From: Acaryochloris sp. CRU_2_0 | Lineage (GTDB): Bacteria; Cyanobacteriota; Cyanobacteriia; Thermosynechococcales; Thermosynechococcaceae | Length of the DNA: 64,000 nucleotides | Assembly (NCBI GenBank): GCA_012034865.1 | Contig: JAAUOM010000008.1 | Span: forward strand, 1 to 64,000 | Direction of reading: 5' to 3' | Shown here: one piece after another, positions 27,621 to 35,693 of the stretch | Layout: each line of letters opens with the position of its first letter | Position numbering within the stretch: the stretch's first letter is position 1 | Program-made: the position numbers and the translations under genes | The notes under the pieces: model-generated | The model's database searches: none | Told to the model about the DNA's origin: nothing | What the model saw: the letters and a program-made list of their open reading frames with translations, nothing else

Positions 27621-28418
27621 ATGTATTTACCTGAGTTTGAGCGTGTCATTTACAGTCGCAATCCCCTTATCCAAGTTGCGTGTCAATTGCGGTTCCCAGT
27701 CATCCTTAAGATCTCTCATCAAGAGCCAGTTGAATTTCAAGATGAGATTAGATCCCAGTACCCGCTGTTTGAAAGTATGCAACCACAATTTCCATCTGAA
27801 GTTTCTCAAGTCATTCAGCAATTTGGCTTACCGCTGCCGAGAGATTTATCCTATAGCTTTAAATCTGAGGATCAGCGCTGGCAGTTATCTATTAGTAAAG
27901 ATTTTATTAGTCTGAATACATCTGTCTACGAAAGGTATGAACAGTTTGAACAGCGTTTCAATGAAGCCGTAACGATATTTAAACGAATATACCAACCATC
28001 TTTCTACACCAGAATTGGACTTCAGTATCAAGACTTGATTATCCGCTCCAAATTGGGACTTGAAGATAAAGAGTGGTCAGATCTCTTGACAAGACATGTT
28101 GCTGCCGAACTATACAATTCAGAGCTTGCACCTTCAATTGAATCCATAATAAAGAACTTGATTTTAAAATTAGAATATGGTCAAGTTAACTTCAAGCATG
28201 GACTTGTTACCGTAAAAGACCCAGAAAGCAATAGTGGTGATTTAGCTTATTTACTGGATGCCGATTTTTATACAGAGCAAAAAGTAGAGAGGGATGAAGA
28301 TGTCTGGAGCATACTTAAGCACTTTAACCAATCAGCCGGAAAACTTTTCAGATGGAGTATCACAGATACGCTTCATATTGCCATGGAACCTCAAACCGTT
28401 GACATCACCGAGCTATAG
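27621..28418 (+). CDS. TIGR04255 family protein
   Basis: A 265-residue protein with the family N-terminus FERVIYSRNPLIQVACQLRF (pattern near ER-V-Y-x2-NPL-x-E/Q-V-x-CQLRF). Later conserved parts are FYTRIGLQYQDLIIR, VNFKHGLVTV and, near the end, FRWSITDTLHIAMEP. No catalytic motif is visible. Genes of this family are sporadically distributed in bacteria, which suggests horizontal movement (family knowledge). The start is the ATG at 27621. The next gene probably begins at TTG 28399, overlapping this one by 20 bp, so translation may be coupled. Base composition is visibly A/T-richer than the neighbours. Confidence 0.8.
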   Translation: MYLPEFERVIYSRNPLIQVACQLRFPVILKISHQEPVEFQDEIRSQYPLFESMQPQFPSEVSQVIQQFGLPLPRDLSYSFKSEDQRWQLSISKDFISLNTSVYERYEQFEQRFNEAVTIFKRIYQPSFYTRIGLQYQDLIIRSKLGLEDKEWSDLLTRHVAAELYNSELAPSIESIIKNLILKLEYGQVNFKHGLVTVKDPESNSGDLAYLLDADFYTEQKVERDEDVWSILKHFNQSAGKLFRWSITDTLHIAMEPQTVDITEL

Positions 28419-28779
28419 TCAGATTTCAGCAAGGACTTCTGCAAATAATTCTGTCTTAGATAGAGAGACTGGAAGAACATTGGTCATTCAACATCCCGTT
28501 GATGTGGAGATGTCTGAGTCTTCTTTATTTTTCAGAATTGACTGGGATGGACTGACACAGAATAAGGTGATTTTGTTGCTAAAATGCTTAGTCTATCTCC
28601 AATCTCTATCAGCTCTGTCGGAAGCTGCTTTAGAAGAAGCCGCTGATGAACTTGAAGGAATTGCTAATTTTCACTCAGATCGCTTGCCCACCAATAACTT
28701 ACCTAGTATTCCAGTTGCTACTATCAAAGGTAAATTAAGATCGACACAAGTTAGACCACCCATTGTTTTGGAATCATAG
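28399..28779 (+). CDS. Small accessory protein of the TIGR04255 cassette, unknown
   Basis: A 126-residue protein if begun at the TTG (28399), reading MTSPSYSQISARTSANNSVL. Residues about 25-45 are LVIQHPVDVEMSESSLFF; a Leu-rich helical part follows (VILLLKCLVYLQSLSALSEA, then ALEEAADELEGIANF) and a short basic Pro-containing tail. A longer frame from 28294 reads out of phase through the previous gene and is rejected. I do not recognise the family. It lies between the TIGR04255 gene and the next gene on the same strand, so it is taken as the middle gene of a three-gene operon. Confidence 0.6.
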   Translation: MTSPSYSQISARTSANNSVLDRETGRTLVIQHPVDVEMSESSLFFRIDWDGLTQNKVILLLKCLVYLQSLSALSEAALEEAADELEGIANFHSDRLPTNNLPSIPVATIKGKLRSTQVRPPIVLES

Positions 28780-28802
28780 CTTGTCTAAATAGTAGTTGAT
28801 AC

Positions 28803-29396
28803 ATGAAAAAACAAGCTATCTACCGACCATCAGATAAAAATACTTCTCTAAGACAAGGAGAAATACTAACAGATGTAGTTCAGTATAATCCCGTTATTGC
28901 TGAATCTTTACTAGAGGTAGAGGAGCTGCCTTATCAGCAAATTATTCATCCTTATGTAATTATTGTTACCCAAGACTGTGATTTAGATTGGGATTATCGA
29001 GCTAGACAGAGTGCAGAGTCGCAGCCATCAAAGCTTTTAAACTCTATAATTTTGTGTGAAATCACAACAGCACAAGAGATTAGAAATACAGCAGATAATA
29101 TGAATAGAAAAGAATGGGATCTTATTAAGTCTCATCGTCATGAAAGGTTCTACTTTTTTGAAAGGATTCCTCTTGAACGTGAGTTGGAAGAGATTGGTTT
29201 ACCTGAGTTGACGGCTGACTTTAAAAAAGTTTTTGGTGTAGATGCGGCAAGTTTGTATCGTCAACTTGACCTGGGCATGGCAAAACGACGGACAGTCTTA
29301 TCCAGTCCCTACTTAGAGCATTTTTCCAGGCGATACTACAGTTTTCATGGCAGGGTTGCATTGCCCTTTCAATATGAAAGTGAACAAGGAGGTTAA
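28803..29396 (+). CDS. Unrecognised protein with a TQDCDLDWD motif
   Basis: A 197-residue protein. It begins KKQAIYRPSDKNTSLRQGE, then YVIIVTQDCDLDWDYRAR, a beta strand leading into an acidic/Cys motif (QDCDLDWD) that could bind metal or act in catalysis. Later parts are RHERFYFFERIPLE and a basic/aromatic end (LEHFSRRYYSFHGRVALP). A protein with an IVTQ/VVSQxCDL strand is seen from time to time in accessory regions, but I cannot name a family. It starts 23 bp after the previous gene. Its stop lies inside the ribosome site of speA. Confidence 0.65.
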   Translation: MKKQAIYRPSDKNTSLRQGEILTDVVQYNPVIAESLLEVEELPYQQIIHPYVIIVTQDCDLDWDYRARQSAESQPSKLLNSIILCEITTAQEIRNTADNMNRKEWDLIKSHRHERFYFFERIPLERELEEIGLPELTADFKKVFGVDAASLYRQLDLGMAKRRTVLSSPYLEHFSRRYYSFHGRVALPFQYESEQGG

Positions 29397-29401
29397 TACT
29401 C

Positions 29402-31501
29402 TTGGAGATTAATCAGCCACAGACTAATCCACTAGAACAACTAGAAGCTAGTATTCAGAATCAAGAGTCAAGGTTAGCGGCAGATAGTCGGCTGCCTAAG
29501 TCAGAGAATAGTCCCTTTACTAGTAATGGAAAAACTCAGCCTGCACTACAAACAGTCTGGTCTGTGGAGGAGAGTGAAAAACTCTATCGAATTCGGGGTT
29601 GGGGGGAACCTTATTTTTCTGTTAATGCTGCTGGGCATGTGACGGTGGCTCCCAAGGGCGATCGCGGCGGCTCTTTAGACCTTTACGATCTGGTGCAATC
29701 GCTACAACAACGGGATATCCATGCCCCTTTGCTGATCCGATTTTCCGATATTTTGGCAGATCGGATTGAACGATTGAATGCTTGTTTTGCTAAGGCGATC
29801 GCCCGCTACAACTATTCTGGCCGTTATAAGGGTGTCTTCCCGGTCAAGTGCAATCAACAACGCCATCTGGTCGAAGACCTCGTGCGCTTTGGTCAACCCC
29901 ACCAATTTGGCCTAGAGGCTGGCTCTAAGCCAGAGTTATTGATTGCGATCGCCACCCTTAACACCCCAGGGGCTTTGCTGATCTGTAATGGTTACAAAGA
30001 TTTGGACTATGTGGAGACAGCCATGCTCTCTCAGCGGCTGGGGCATCAGTCGATTCTTGTGATTGAGCAACCAGAAGAAGTAAACCTGGTGATCGAAGCC
30101 AGTCATGCTTTGCAGATTCAGCCGATTTTAGGGATTCGTGCCAAGCTCAGCGCCAAAGGGATTGGCCGCTGGGGGAATAGTGCTGGCGATCGCGCCAAAT
30201 TTGGCCTCACCATTCCCGAAGTTGTTGTTGCCGTTGAACAACTGCGCGAGGCGGGTCTGTTAGCCGCTTTGCAATTGTTGCACTTCCATATTGGTTCGCA
30301 AATCTCAGCTATTAGCGTCATCAAAGATGCCCTGCGAGAAGCCAGTCAAATCTATGTGGAACTCGCCCGTTTAGGTGCAAATATGCAATTCTTAGACGTG
30401 GGAGGCGGCTTAGGGGTAGATTACGACGGCTCTAAGAGTAATTCAGCGGCCTCCAAAAACTACAACATGCAAAACTATGCCAATGATGTGGTTGCCGAAG
30501 TCAAAGAAGCTTGTGTAGAAGCGAATCTACCCGTACCCACCTTAATAAGTGAAAGTGGGCGAGCCATCGCATCTCATCAGTCCGTTTTAATTATGAATGT
30601 CCTCGGCAGCAGCGAAGCCCAAGACTTGGCTCCTGAACCTGCCCAAGCCGAGGATCATCTGATTATTCGCAATCTCTACGAAACTTACCAGTCCATTGAT
30701 CCAAGCAATTACCAAGAAGCCTATCACGATGCTTTGCAGTTCAAAGAAGAAGCGGTCAGTTTATTTGGATTTGGCTATTTGAGCCTGAAAGAACGGGCTA
30801 GGATTGAGGGACTTTGTGGTGCCTGTTGTGCCAAGATATTAGCGATCGCCCGCCAAGATGACGATGTTGCCGATGATCTTGAAGATCTAGAACGGCGGAT
30901 GGCGTCCCTCTACTACACCAACCTCTCGGTTTTTCAATCCGCTCCAGATACCTGGGCCATTGATCAGCTATTCCCGATTATGCCCATTCATCGCCTCAAT
31001 GAAGAACCGACTCAACGCGGTACCCTCGTCGATCTCACCTGTGATAGCGATGGCAAAATTAACCGATTTATTCACTCTCGTGACACCAAACCAATTCTAG
31101 AGTTGCACCCCCTCAAACCCAATGAACCTTACTATCTCGGTATGTTCTTAAATGGTGCCTACCAGGAGGTAATGGGGAATCTGCACAATCTCTTCGGTGA
31201 CACTAACGTTGTCCATATTGACCTGACGCCTATGGGATATGACATTGCCCATGTGGTTAAAGGTGACACCATCCAAGAAGTTCTGGGATATGTCCAATAT
31301 GATACTGATGATCTGATTGAAGAAATTCGCAAGCAGTCGGAAGTCGCCTTACAAAAGCAACAGATCACGTTGCCAGAAGCGCAGCTCCTTTTGAAAAATT
31401 ATGAGCGTAGTTTAAGAAGCTATACCTACCTAACCTCAGTTCGGGTTAAGCCGGAGGCTAAAACCTCCACTGCAAATAGCTTGAGCCAAGCAACCAGTTA
31501 G
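29402..31501 (+). CDS. speA: Biosynthetic arginine decarboxylase
   Basis: A 699-residue PLP enzyme that converts arginine to agmatine, the first step to putrescine and spermidine. The PLP lysine lies in GVFPVKCNQQ near residue 148. LHFHIGSQI, LDVGGGLGVDYDG and ESGRAIASHQSVLI follow, and the C-terminal catalytic Cys is in LCGACCAKI, SDGKINRF near the end. The start is TTG at 29402: AAGGAGG (29386-29392) lies 9 nt before it. That ribosome site overlaps the stop of the upstream gene, so speA may be read through from the accessory cassette. About 50 residues at the N-terminus are poorly conserved. Confidence 0.95.
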   Translation: MEINQPQTNPLEQLEASIQNQESRLAADSRLPKSENSPFTSNGKTQPALQTVWSVEESEKLYRIRGWGEPYFSVNAAGHVTVAPKGDRGGSLDLYDLVQSLQQRDIHAPLLIRFSDILADRIERLNACFAKAIARYNYSGRYKGVFPVKCNQQRHLVEDLVRFGQPHQFGLEAGSKPELLIAIATLNTPGALLICNGYKDLDYVETAMLSQRLGHQSILVIEQPEEVNLVIEASHALQIQPILGIRAKLSAKGIGRWGNSAGDRAKFGLTIPEVVVAVEQLREAGLLAALQLLHFHIGSQISAISVIKDALREASQIYVELARLGANMQFLDVGGGLGVDYDGSKSNSAASKNYNMQNYANDVVAEVKEACVEANLPVPTLISESGRAIASHQSVLIMNVLGSSEAQDLAPEPAQAEDHLIIRNLYETYQSIDPSNYQEAYHDALQFKEEAVSLFGFGYLSLKERARIEGLCGACCAKILAIARQDDDVADDLEDLERRMASLYYTNLSVFQSAPDTWAIDQLFPIMPIHRLNEEPTQRGTLVDLTCDSDGKINRFIHSRDTKPILELHPLKPNEPYYLGMFLNGAYQEVMGNLHNLFGDTNVVHIDLTPMGYDIAHVVKGDTIQEVLGYVQYDTDDLIEEIRKQSEVALQKQQITLPEAQLLLKNYERSLRSYTYLTSVRVKPEAKTSTANSLSQATS

Positions 31502-31749
31502 TATACTTTTCTCAATAAGACCTACTATTAAGAAAATTCTCAACTGTAAAGCTTATTGACAACAGCTTGACTTGAAGCATAGTAGCAAGTCGCGGAGAAT
31601 CAAGACTTCTGGCGACTTCTTAACCCGAACTCAGGTTATTGAATATAATGTAACGATAAGTGAAAAAGGTATTCGTTATGCAAATCAACGGCTTGGCCTT
31701 GTCTTAACGTCATCATTATGCCCAAATGCTACTGCTAACGATCATTCAT
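31502..31749. other. Spacer between speA and the convergent gene at 31750
   Basis: About 250 bp with A/T-rich sequence and no T-run terminator I can place. A 76-codon frame (31572-31802, plus strand) overlaps the end of the opposite gene and has no ribosome site, so it is not called. Confidence 0.4.
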
Positions 31750-32073
31750 TTAAGGCATCAATTCTGAGGTTTGCGGATCGATCCAACGGGAGACACTTCT
31801 GAGGACAGGGGGAATATTGTCAAAATCCGGTGGGAACTCCAATTGAGTTTCACTCAAGCCCAGATAACCGGATTCTTGAAAAGCGAGCAATACCCGTTTG
31901 AGGGCTAACCACACCTCAGCTTCATATTCCCAGTCGCCATAGCGAGGGGCATGGCCAGCAATGGCTCGCAGTGCCCAGAAATAGTTATTGCGTACCACCG
32001 ATCCGCCCTTTTTAAATGCGGGGAGATCGTCACTGTTGATGACAATGAGGTCATTTTCCAGTCTGGTACGCAT
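31750..32073 (-). CDS. Conserved hypothetical protein, 107 residues
   Basis: A 107-residue soluble protein (NDLIVINSDDLPAFKKGGSV, then YFWALRAIAGHAPRYGDWEY, ALKRVLLAFQESGYLGLSE). It has no known motif or membrane helix. The codon composition and steady conserved-looking segments support a real gene. It is encoded 30 bp downstream of chlM on the same strand and is probably co-transcribed with it; no link to chlorophyll synthesis can be claimed. Confidence 0.6.
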   Translation of the reverse strand: MRTRLENDLIVINSDDLPAFKKGGSVVRNNYFWALRAIAGHAPRYGDWEYEAEVWLALKRVLLAFQESGYLGLSETQLEFPPDFDNIPPVLRSVSRWIDPQTSELMP

Positions 32074-32103
32074 TTTTAAGTTGGTGGCAATAGGGGGAAA
32101 TGC

Positions 32104-32796
32104 TTAAGTGTTGGGTCGGTGGGCTTCGATAAGACGGGAGAAATAAAAGCTGGTTTTGGTCATGGCTTTACGCTTGATGATCCAGCCTTGCGATCGCAAA
32201 ATGTCACAGATATCAAATTCACGATGCAGGTAGGCTCGTGTAGCTTTACTCGGCCCTGGGAAGAAGTTGCCAATGATTTTGAGGAGCATATAGCCTACAG
32301 TCCAAGGGGCAAAACTCAGAATCAGTCGAGATTTGGCCAAAGAGGCCAAATGGGTGATCATCTCTGGGACTTTACTGTCGGGGTAGTGAATTAAGACATC
32401 TAGACAAATGACCGTATCATAGCTGCCATAGAGTTTTTCTAGATCTTGAACCCTAAAGGTGGGGTTCTGGTTTTGACCCAGTTGTGCCTGAGCACGGGCT
32501 TGAGCTTCTTCTACCATTTTGCTGGAGATATCACTAGCGGCCACTTGAATGCCCATCTCAGCAAGGGGAATACTCAAGCTACCGACACCACAGCCAGCAT
32601 CGCAAAAGGTTTGCCCGGATAAATTGCCATCGGCTTTTAGCCAAGCCAACACCGTATCCACCGTTTGTTGGTGACCGATCCGAATATTTTTTTGAACTTT
32701 ATTGACATCGCCATCGCCATAAATGCGCCGCCAACGCTCGAAGCCAACGGTATTGAAATAGTCTTGAACAATAGCTTTATCGTCGGTGCTTGTCAT
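32104..32796 (-). CDS. chlM: Magnesium protoporphyrin IX methyltransferase
   Basis: A 230-residue ChlM. It methylates the 13-propionate of Mg-protoporphyrin IX using SAM, a committed step of chlorophyll synthesis. The start TSTDDKAIVQDYFNTVGFER matches the family (YFNxxGFERWxxIYG). SAM motif I is FCDAGCGVGSLSIPLA, followed by AASDISSKMVEEA and ICLDVLIHYPDS. The C-terminus ends with KTSFYFSRLIEAHR. The length matches cyanobacterial enzymes. It is the only chlorophyll gene in the window. Confidence 0.95.
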   Translation of the reverse strand: MTSTDDKAIVQDYFNTVGFERWRRIYGDGDVNKVQKNIRIGHQQTVDTVLAWLKADGNLSGQTFCDAGCGVGSLSIPLAEMGIQVAASDISSKMVEEAQARAQAQLGQNQNPTFRVQDLEKLYGSYDTVICLDVLIHYPDSKVPEMITHLASLAKSRLILSFAPWTVGYMLLKIIGNFFPGPSKATRAYLHREFDICDILRSQGWIIKRKAMTKTSFYFSRLIEAHRPNT

Positions 32797-32906
32797 GGGT
32801 ATGTGCTTGACAGAGGTCTCAACCCTCTATGGTTGCAGAAAATTGCACCTTAAGGCAGATTTGTAAGGGAACAATCCGCATAGCGAAGTTATTCATAGAT
32901 TCTTAT

Positions 32907-33818
32907 TTAAGGTTGGCAGGCGACACCGACCGACTTAACGATTTGATCGTCTAGGGCAATTTGTAGCCAGCACGAAGACTGGGACACACCATACTCCATA
33001 AAGCGACCATTTTCTCGATCAGCGACCAGGGGAGAGCCATAAATTTCACGCACACGGGAAAATTGCATCCCTGGACAAACCCCGGCTGGCGTACAGTGCT
33101 GGTCGCTAGTGCTACGCATATTTGTGACGCGACGCTCCTCACTCACCCAGAGGGTCAAATCAGGATATTCCAGTTGGTCGTCGCTGGGGTTGCCATCTAC
33201 GACACGATCTGGTGAACCCAACTTGCTGAAAACCTTGGATTCTGGATCTCCCAGGGCAATTCCAGCCAGCACCAGCTCGTTTTCAGAGATCTGGGACGGT
33301 TTTGCCTCTGTTTTCGGATTATCTTGTGCTTGAATGTCTTGATGTCTTTTCCAACCCTCAGCAGAGCAGATAGCCGCTTCATTTTTAGGAGCCAGGGTAG
33401 ACAAACACCAATAGGTCTCTCCACCGTCCAGGAGTACCCCCTTTTTGACATGTTTTAGGTCGGAGATTGGCATCCAGGGCTTAGTGCCCAGTTCATCAAA
33501 ATATCGATATTGCTTGCCTGCGACTTCTAAACCCTGATCCGTGCCGCCTAGAGCATAAAACCCTTCTGCAATCGAGTGAGATGATGAATTTTGTGGCGTC
33601 GTATCTACAGGGGTTGAAGCCCCTTGAGGGGTGGTATTATTCGTTGCACCTTTGGCTCCTTCACTGACTTCAGGAAAGCCCTTGTTTTTAGTTTGAGTGG
33701 GTGGCTGCTCCTGAGACGTCGGCGAAAGGGTGCACCCTAAGGTCATCAACCCCACTAAACTAGCAAGAGTTGCCACAGTTGTTGTCGGCAGGCCAACACT
33801 CCAGTTCTTCCCTGTCAT
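32907..33818 (-). CDS. Predicted lipoprotein, function unknown
   Basis: A 303-residue exported protein from the ATG at 33818. The N-terminal TTTVATLASLVGLMTLGC ends in a lipobox (TLGC), so the Cys near residue 29 would be lipidated. A Pro/Thr/Gln-rich linker precedes a part reading YALGGTDQGLEVAGKQYRYF, and the C-terminal region has several Cys residues (HCTPAGVCPGMQFSRVREIY, QSSCWLQIALDDQIV), possibly disulfide bonded. A longer frame starts at 33857. It follows directly after the secreted VHL-like gene on the same strand. Confidence 0.7.
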   Translation of the reverse strand: MTGKNWSVGLPTTTVATLASLVGLMTLGCTLSPTSQEQPPTQTKNKGFPEVSEGAKGATNNTTPQGASTPVDTTPQNSSSHSIAEGFYALGGTDQGLEVAGKQYRYFDELGTKPWMPISDLKHVKKGVLLDGGETYWCLSTLAPKNEAAICSAEGWKRHQDIQAQDNPKTEAKPSQISENELVLAGIALGDPESKVFSKLGSPDRVVDGNPSDDQLEYPDLTLWVSEERRVTNMRSTSDQHCTPAGVCPGMQFSRVREIYGSPLVADRENGRFMEYGVSQSSCWLQIALDDQIVKSVGVACQP

Positions 33819-33857
33819 ATCCTGAAACCTTTGTTGGTAAATATGAAGCAGTCTCAT

Positions 33858-34235
33858 CTAATTTATGATTGCAACTCCATCTGTCAGAAAGGGTGGCAAA
33901 AATATATTTAAGCAGGGCTGATTGTCTCCAGACTCTGTAATAACCCAAGGATGAGATGTAAAAGTTTGCTGCCAACGAACTTGATTAGGCTCTAAATCAA
34001 AATAATGCTGACGCTTACCTGCAAAGTCTATCCAGTAAACCTTAACGCGAAAGGGCTTACTATTGATAAATTGAACATTAGTAGAAAAAAGACTTGATTT
34101 TGATCGGAATCCTTTTTCAAATATGCAAGTTTGAGGTTCTAATACTACAGTTTTAGATTGAGCAAAAACACTACCATGAAAACTCAGTAGTAACGCTATA
34201 AAGATAGTACTGATTGTCACTAGCTTAATTTTCAT
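33858..34235 (-). CDS. Secreted protein with a VHL-beta-like domain
   Basis: A 125-residue precursor. The N-terminal 25 residues (MKIKLVTISTIFIALLLSFH, then VFAQ) are a Sec signal peptide with an AQS-type cleavage site. The mature part shows the pattern of the pVHL beta domain: VQFINSKPFRVKVYWIDFAG, KRQHYFDLEPNQ, QQTFTSHPWVITE. In eukaryotes this beta sandwich recognises hydroxylated HIF; bacterial exported copies are known from sequence databases but poorly understood. Two Cys residues may form a disulfide. The gene ends where the lipoprotein frame begins, so the two may be one transcription unit. Confidence 0.7.
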   Translation of the reverse strand: MKIKLVTISTIFIALLLSFHGSVFAQSKTVVLEPQTCIFEKGFRSKSSLFSTNVQFINSKPFRVKVYWIDFAGKRQHYFDLEPNQVRWQQTFTSHPWVITESGDNQPCLNIFLPPFLTDGVAIIN

Positions 34236-34487
34236 TTTCCCTGAGCTTTAATTGGTATATAAAATGACTAACTAACTATTGATCGAAAAGCGAGTTGTCC
34301 GTCTAACGGCTTTGAGTTGAGCGGACAGCGCACTCTCAAGGATAACCGATCGCACTCGCCACCCCCATAAGCCCAGGCAAACACCGCGCCCTCGTCATTT
34401 GGATTGGTGGATCAGAGACATACAAATACAAGCCTTGCCAAAAGGTACAAGTCCTTCAGCATCCACACAAAACAGGCGGGAGGAGAT
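34236..34487. other. Spacer with a possible gene remnant
   Basis: About 250 bp between rsmG and the VHL-like gene. On the minus strand, short protein-like pieces in two frames read WQGLYLYVSDP and DEGAVFAWAYGGGECDRLS, ending in a stop near 34270. This could be a decayed gene or chance. No RNA gene is seen. Confidence 0.25.
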
Positions 34488-35288
34488 TCAGAGGGGTCGG
34501 CGGGCTGGCAGACCCACTCGTCGCGGAAACTTAGGGTCTGTGGGTTGGTGCTTGTGGATGTAAATACAATGTCTTACCCCTGATGAAAGGGGCATGGGCA
34601 CCTGAGCTACTGCCACGATTTTGCCGCCTAAGGATGGCAAGACTGCTGCTAAGGTCTGTTCCTCTTCATGGGTCAATTGGCCTCGATAGAGAATGGCATA
34701 GCCTTGCAGCCTCACCAACGGCAGTGCATATTCAGCACAGACAGATGCGGTTCCCACGGCTCGGATCAGAGCCAAATCAAAGGATTGGCGATAGGCAGGA
34801 TTTTGGCCGAGAGTTTCGGCGCGATCGCAACAAGTTGTCACCTGCTTCAACCCTAAGGCTGCGATCACGGGTTCTAGCGCTGTCAGTTTTTTTTGAGTTG
34901 AATCTAGAAGGGTCATTGACCAGTGTGGCTGGATGATGGCCACGGGTAGCCCTGGGAACCCTCCACCCGTTCCGATATCGATCACTTTCATGGCATCAGG
35001 GTCTGTCAACGACAAGTCGGCAGAAATCTGTTGTAGCCAATCCGGTATCGGTTGAGGAGAAGACAGGCACAACCAAGGTGCAATTCCCAGCAATGAATCC
35101 CACAGGTGCTTTTCCCAAAACTCTTGGGGATCCAGAATTCGCGTCAAATTCAGGTGCTGATTGGCCTGCAAGATGCACTCAAATAGCTTTTGGCATTGCT
35201 GCTGTTGCTCAGGCGTAGGCTGCCATCCGCAGGTTTGCCGCCAACCCTCAGACAGAACAGGTAACTGGGCACTAACGATCTCATGCAT
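34488..35288 (-). CDS. rsmG: 16S rRNA (guanine-527-N7)-methyltransferase
   Basis: A 266-residue RsmG (GidB). It methylates G527 of 16S rRNA using [23 protein letters not shown] is the N-terminal signature; [17 protein letters not shown] is the SAM-binding motif; DLALIRAVG follows. A linker around 115-130 and the C-terminal [12 protein letters not shown] are usual. The length is slightly above the E. coli enzyme, normal for cyanobacteria. It is followed by the VHL-like gene region and preceded by a pterin dehydratase gene 37 bp upstream on the same strand. Confidence 0.94.
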   Translation of the reverse strand: MHEIVSAQLPVLSEGWRQTCGWQPTPEQQQQCQKLFECILQANQHLNLTRILDPQEFWEKHLWDSLLGIAPWLCLSSPQPIPDWLQQISADLSLTDPDAMKVIDIGTGGGFPGLPVAIIQPHWSMTLLDSTQKKLTALEPVIAALGLKQVTTCCDRAETLGQNPAYRQSFDLALIRAVGTASVCAEYALPLVRLQGYAILYRGQLTHEEEQTLAAVLPSLGGKIVAVAQVPMPLSSGVRHCIYIHKHQPTDPKFPRRVGLPARRPL

Positions 35289-35325
35289 GCAGCGTCTTGG
35301 GTAACCAATATTAGGGGAGTCCTAA

Positions 35326-35610
35326 CTACTGAACAAGATTAGAAATGGTCTGCGCCATCTGGAAATCCATATCCGTCAGGCCCCCAGCATCATGGGTGGT
35401 TAAAGTAATATCGACGCGGTTATAGCTGATAAAAATATCAGGATGGTGACCTGCTGCTTCCGCTGGGTCAACCAATCGATTCACAAAAGCCATTGCTGCC
35501 AAAAAATCCTTGAATTTACGGCTCATCTGTAAAGACTGGCCATCTGTAGTCCAATCCGACAGCGACTGCACCCGTTCCCGAATCGTGACATCATCCAACT
35601 TCACAGCCAT
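35326..35610 (-). CDS. 4a-hydroxytetrahydrobiopterin dehydratase (PCD/DCoH family)
   Basis: A 94-residue pterin-4a-carbinolamine dehydratase. The active-site motif EAAGHHPDIFISYNRVDI is present, with TTHDAGGLTDMD behind it. It recycles the hydroxylated pterin cofactor; in bacteria without aromatic hydroxylase its job may be in molybdopterin or folate-related chemistry. The start MAVKLDD at 35610 is chosen because AGGAGG lies 7 nt before it; an in-frame ATG at 35658 lacks this. Co-directional with rsmG. Confidence 0.9.
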   Translation of the reverse strand: MAVKLDDVTIRERVQSLSDWTTDGQSLQMSRKFKDFLAAMAFVNRLVDPAEAAGHHPDIFISYNRVDITLTTHDAGGLTDMDFQMAQTISNLVQ

Positions 35611-35693
35611 GGGGAAACCTCCTGTATGACAGCAAGGATAATCGAGAGGGGCTATCAATCATCTATTGCCTCAAAAGTGATCAGATAGAACCC

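Noticed and set aside
28294-28398. Upstream extension of the second cassette gene
   Set aside because: It reads out of phase through the conserved end of the TIGR04255 gene; the TTG at 28399 fits better.
27618-28779. A frameshift joining the TIGR04255 gene and the next gene
   Set aside because: The first protein ends with the normal family terminus (SITDTLHIAMEP), so it is complete and the second gene is separate.
31572-31802. 76-codon plus-strand frame after speA
   Set aside because: Overlaps the end of an opposite gene and has no support from motif or ribosome site.
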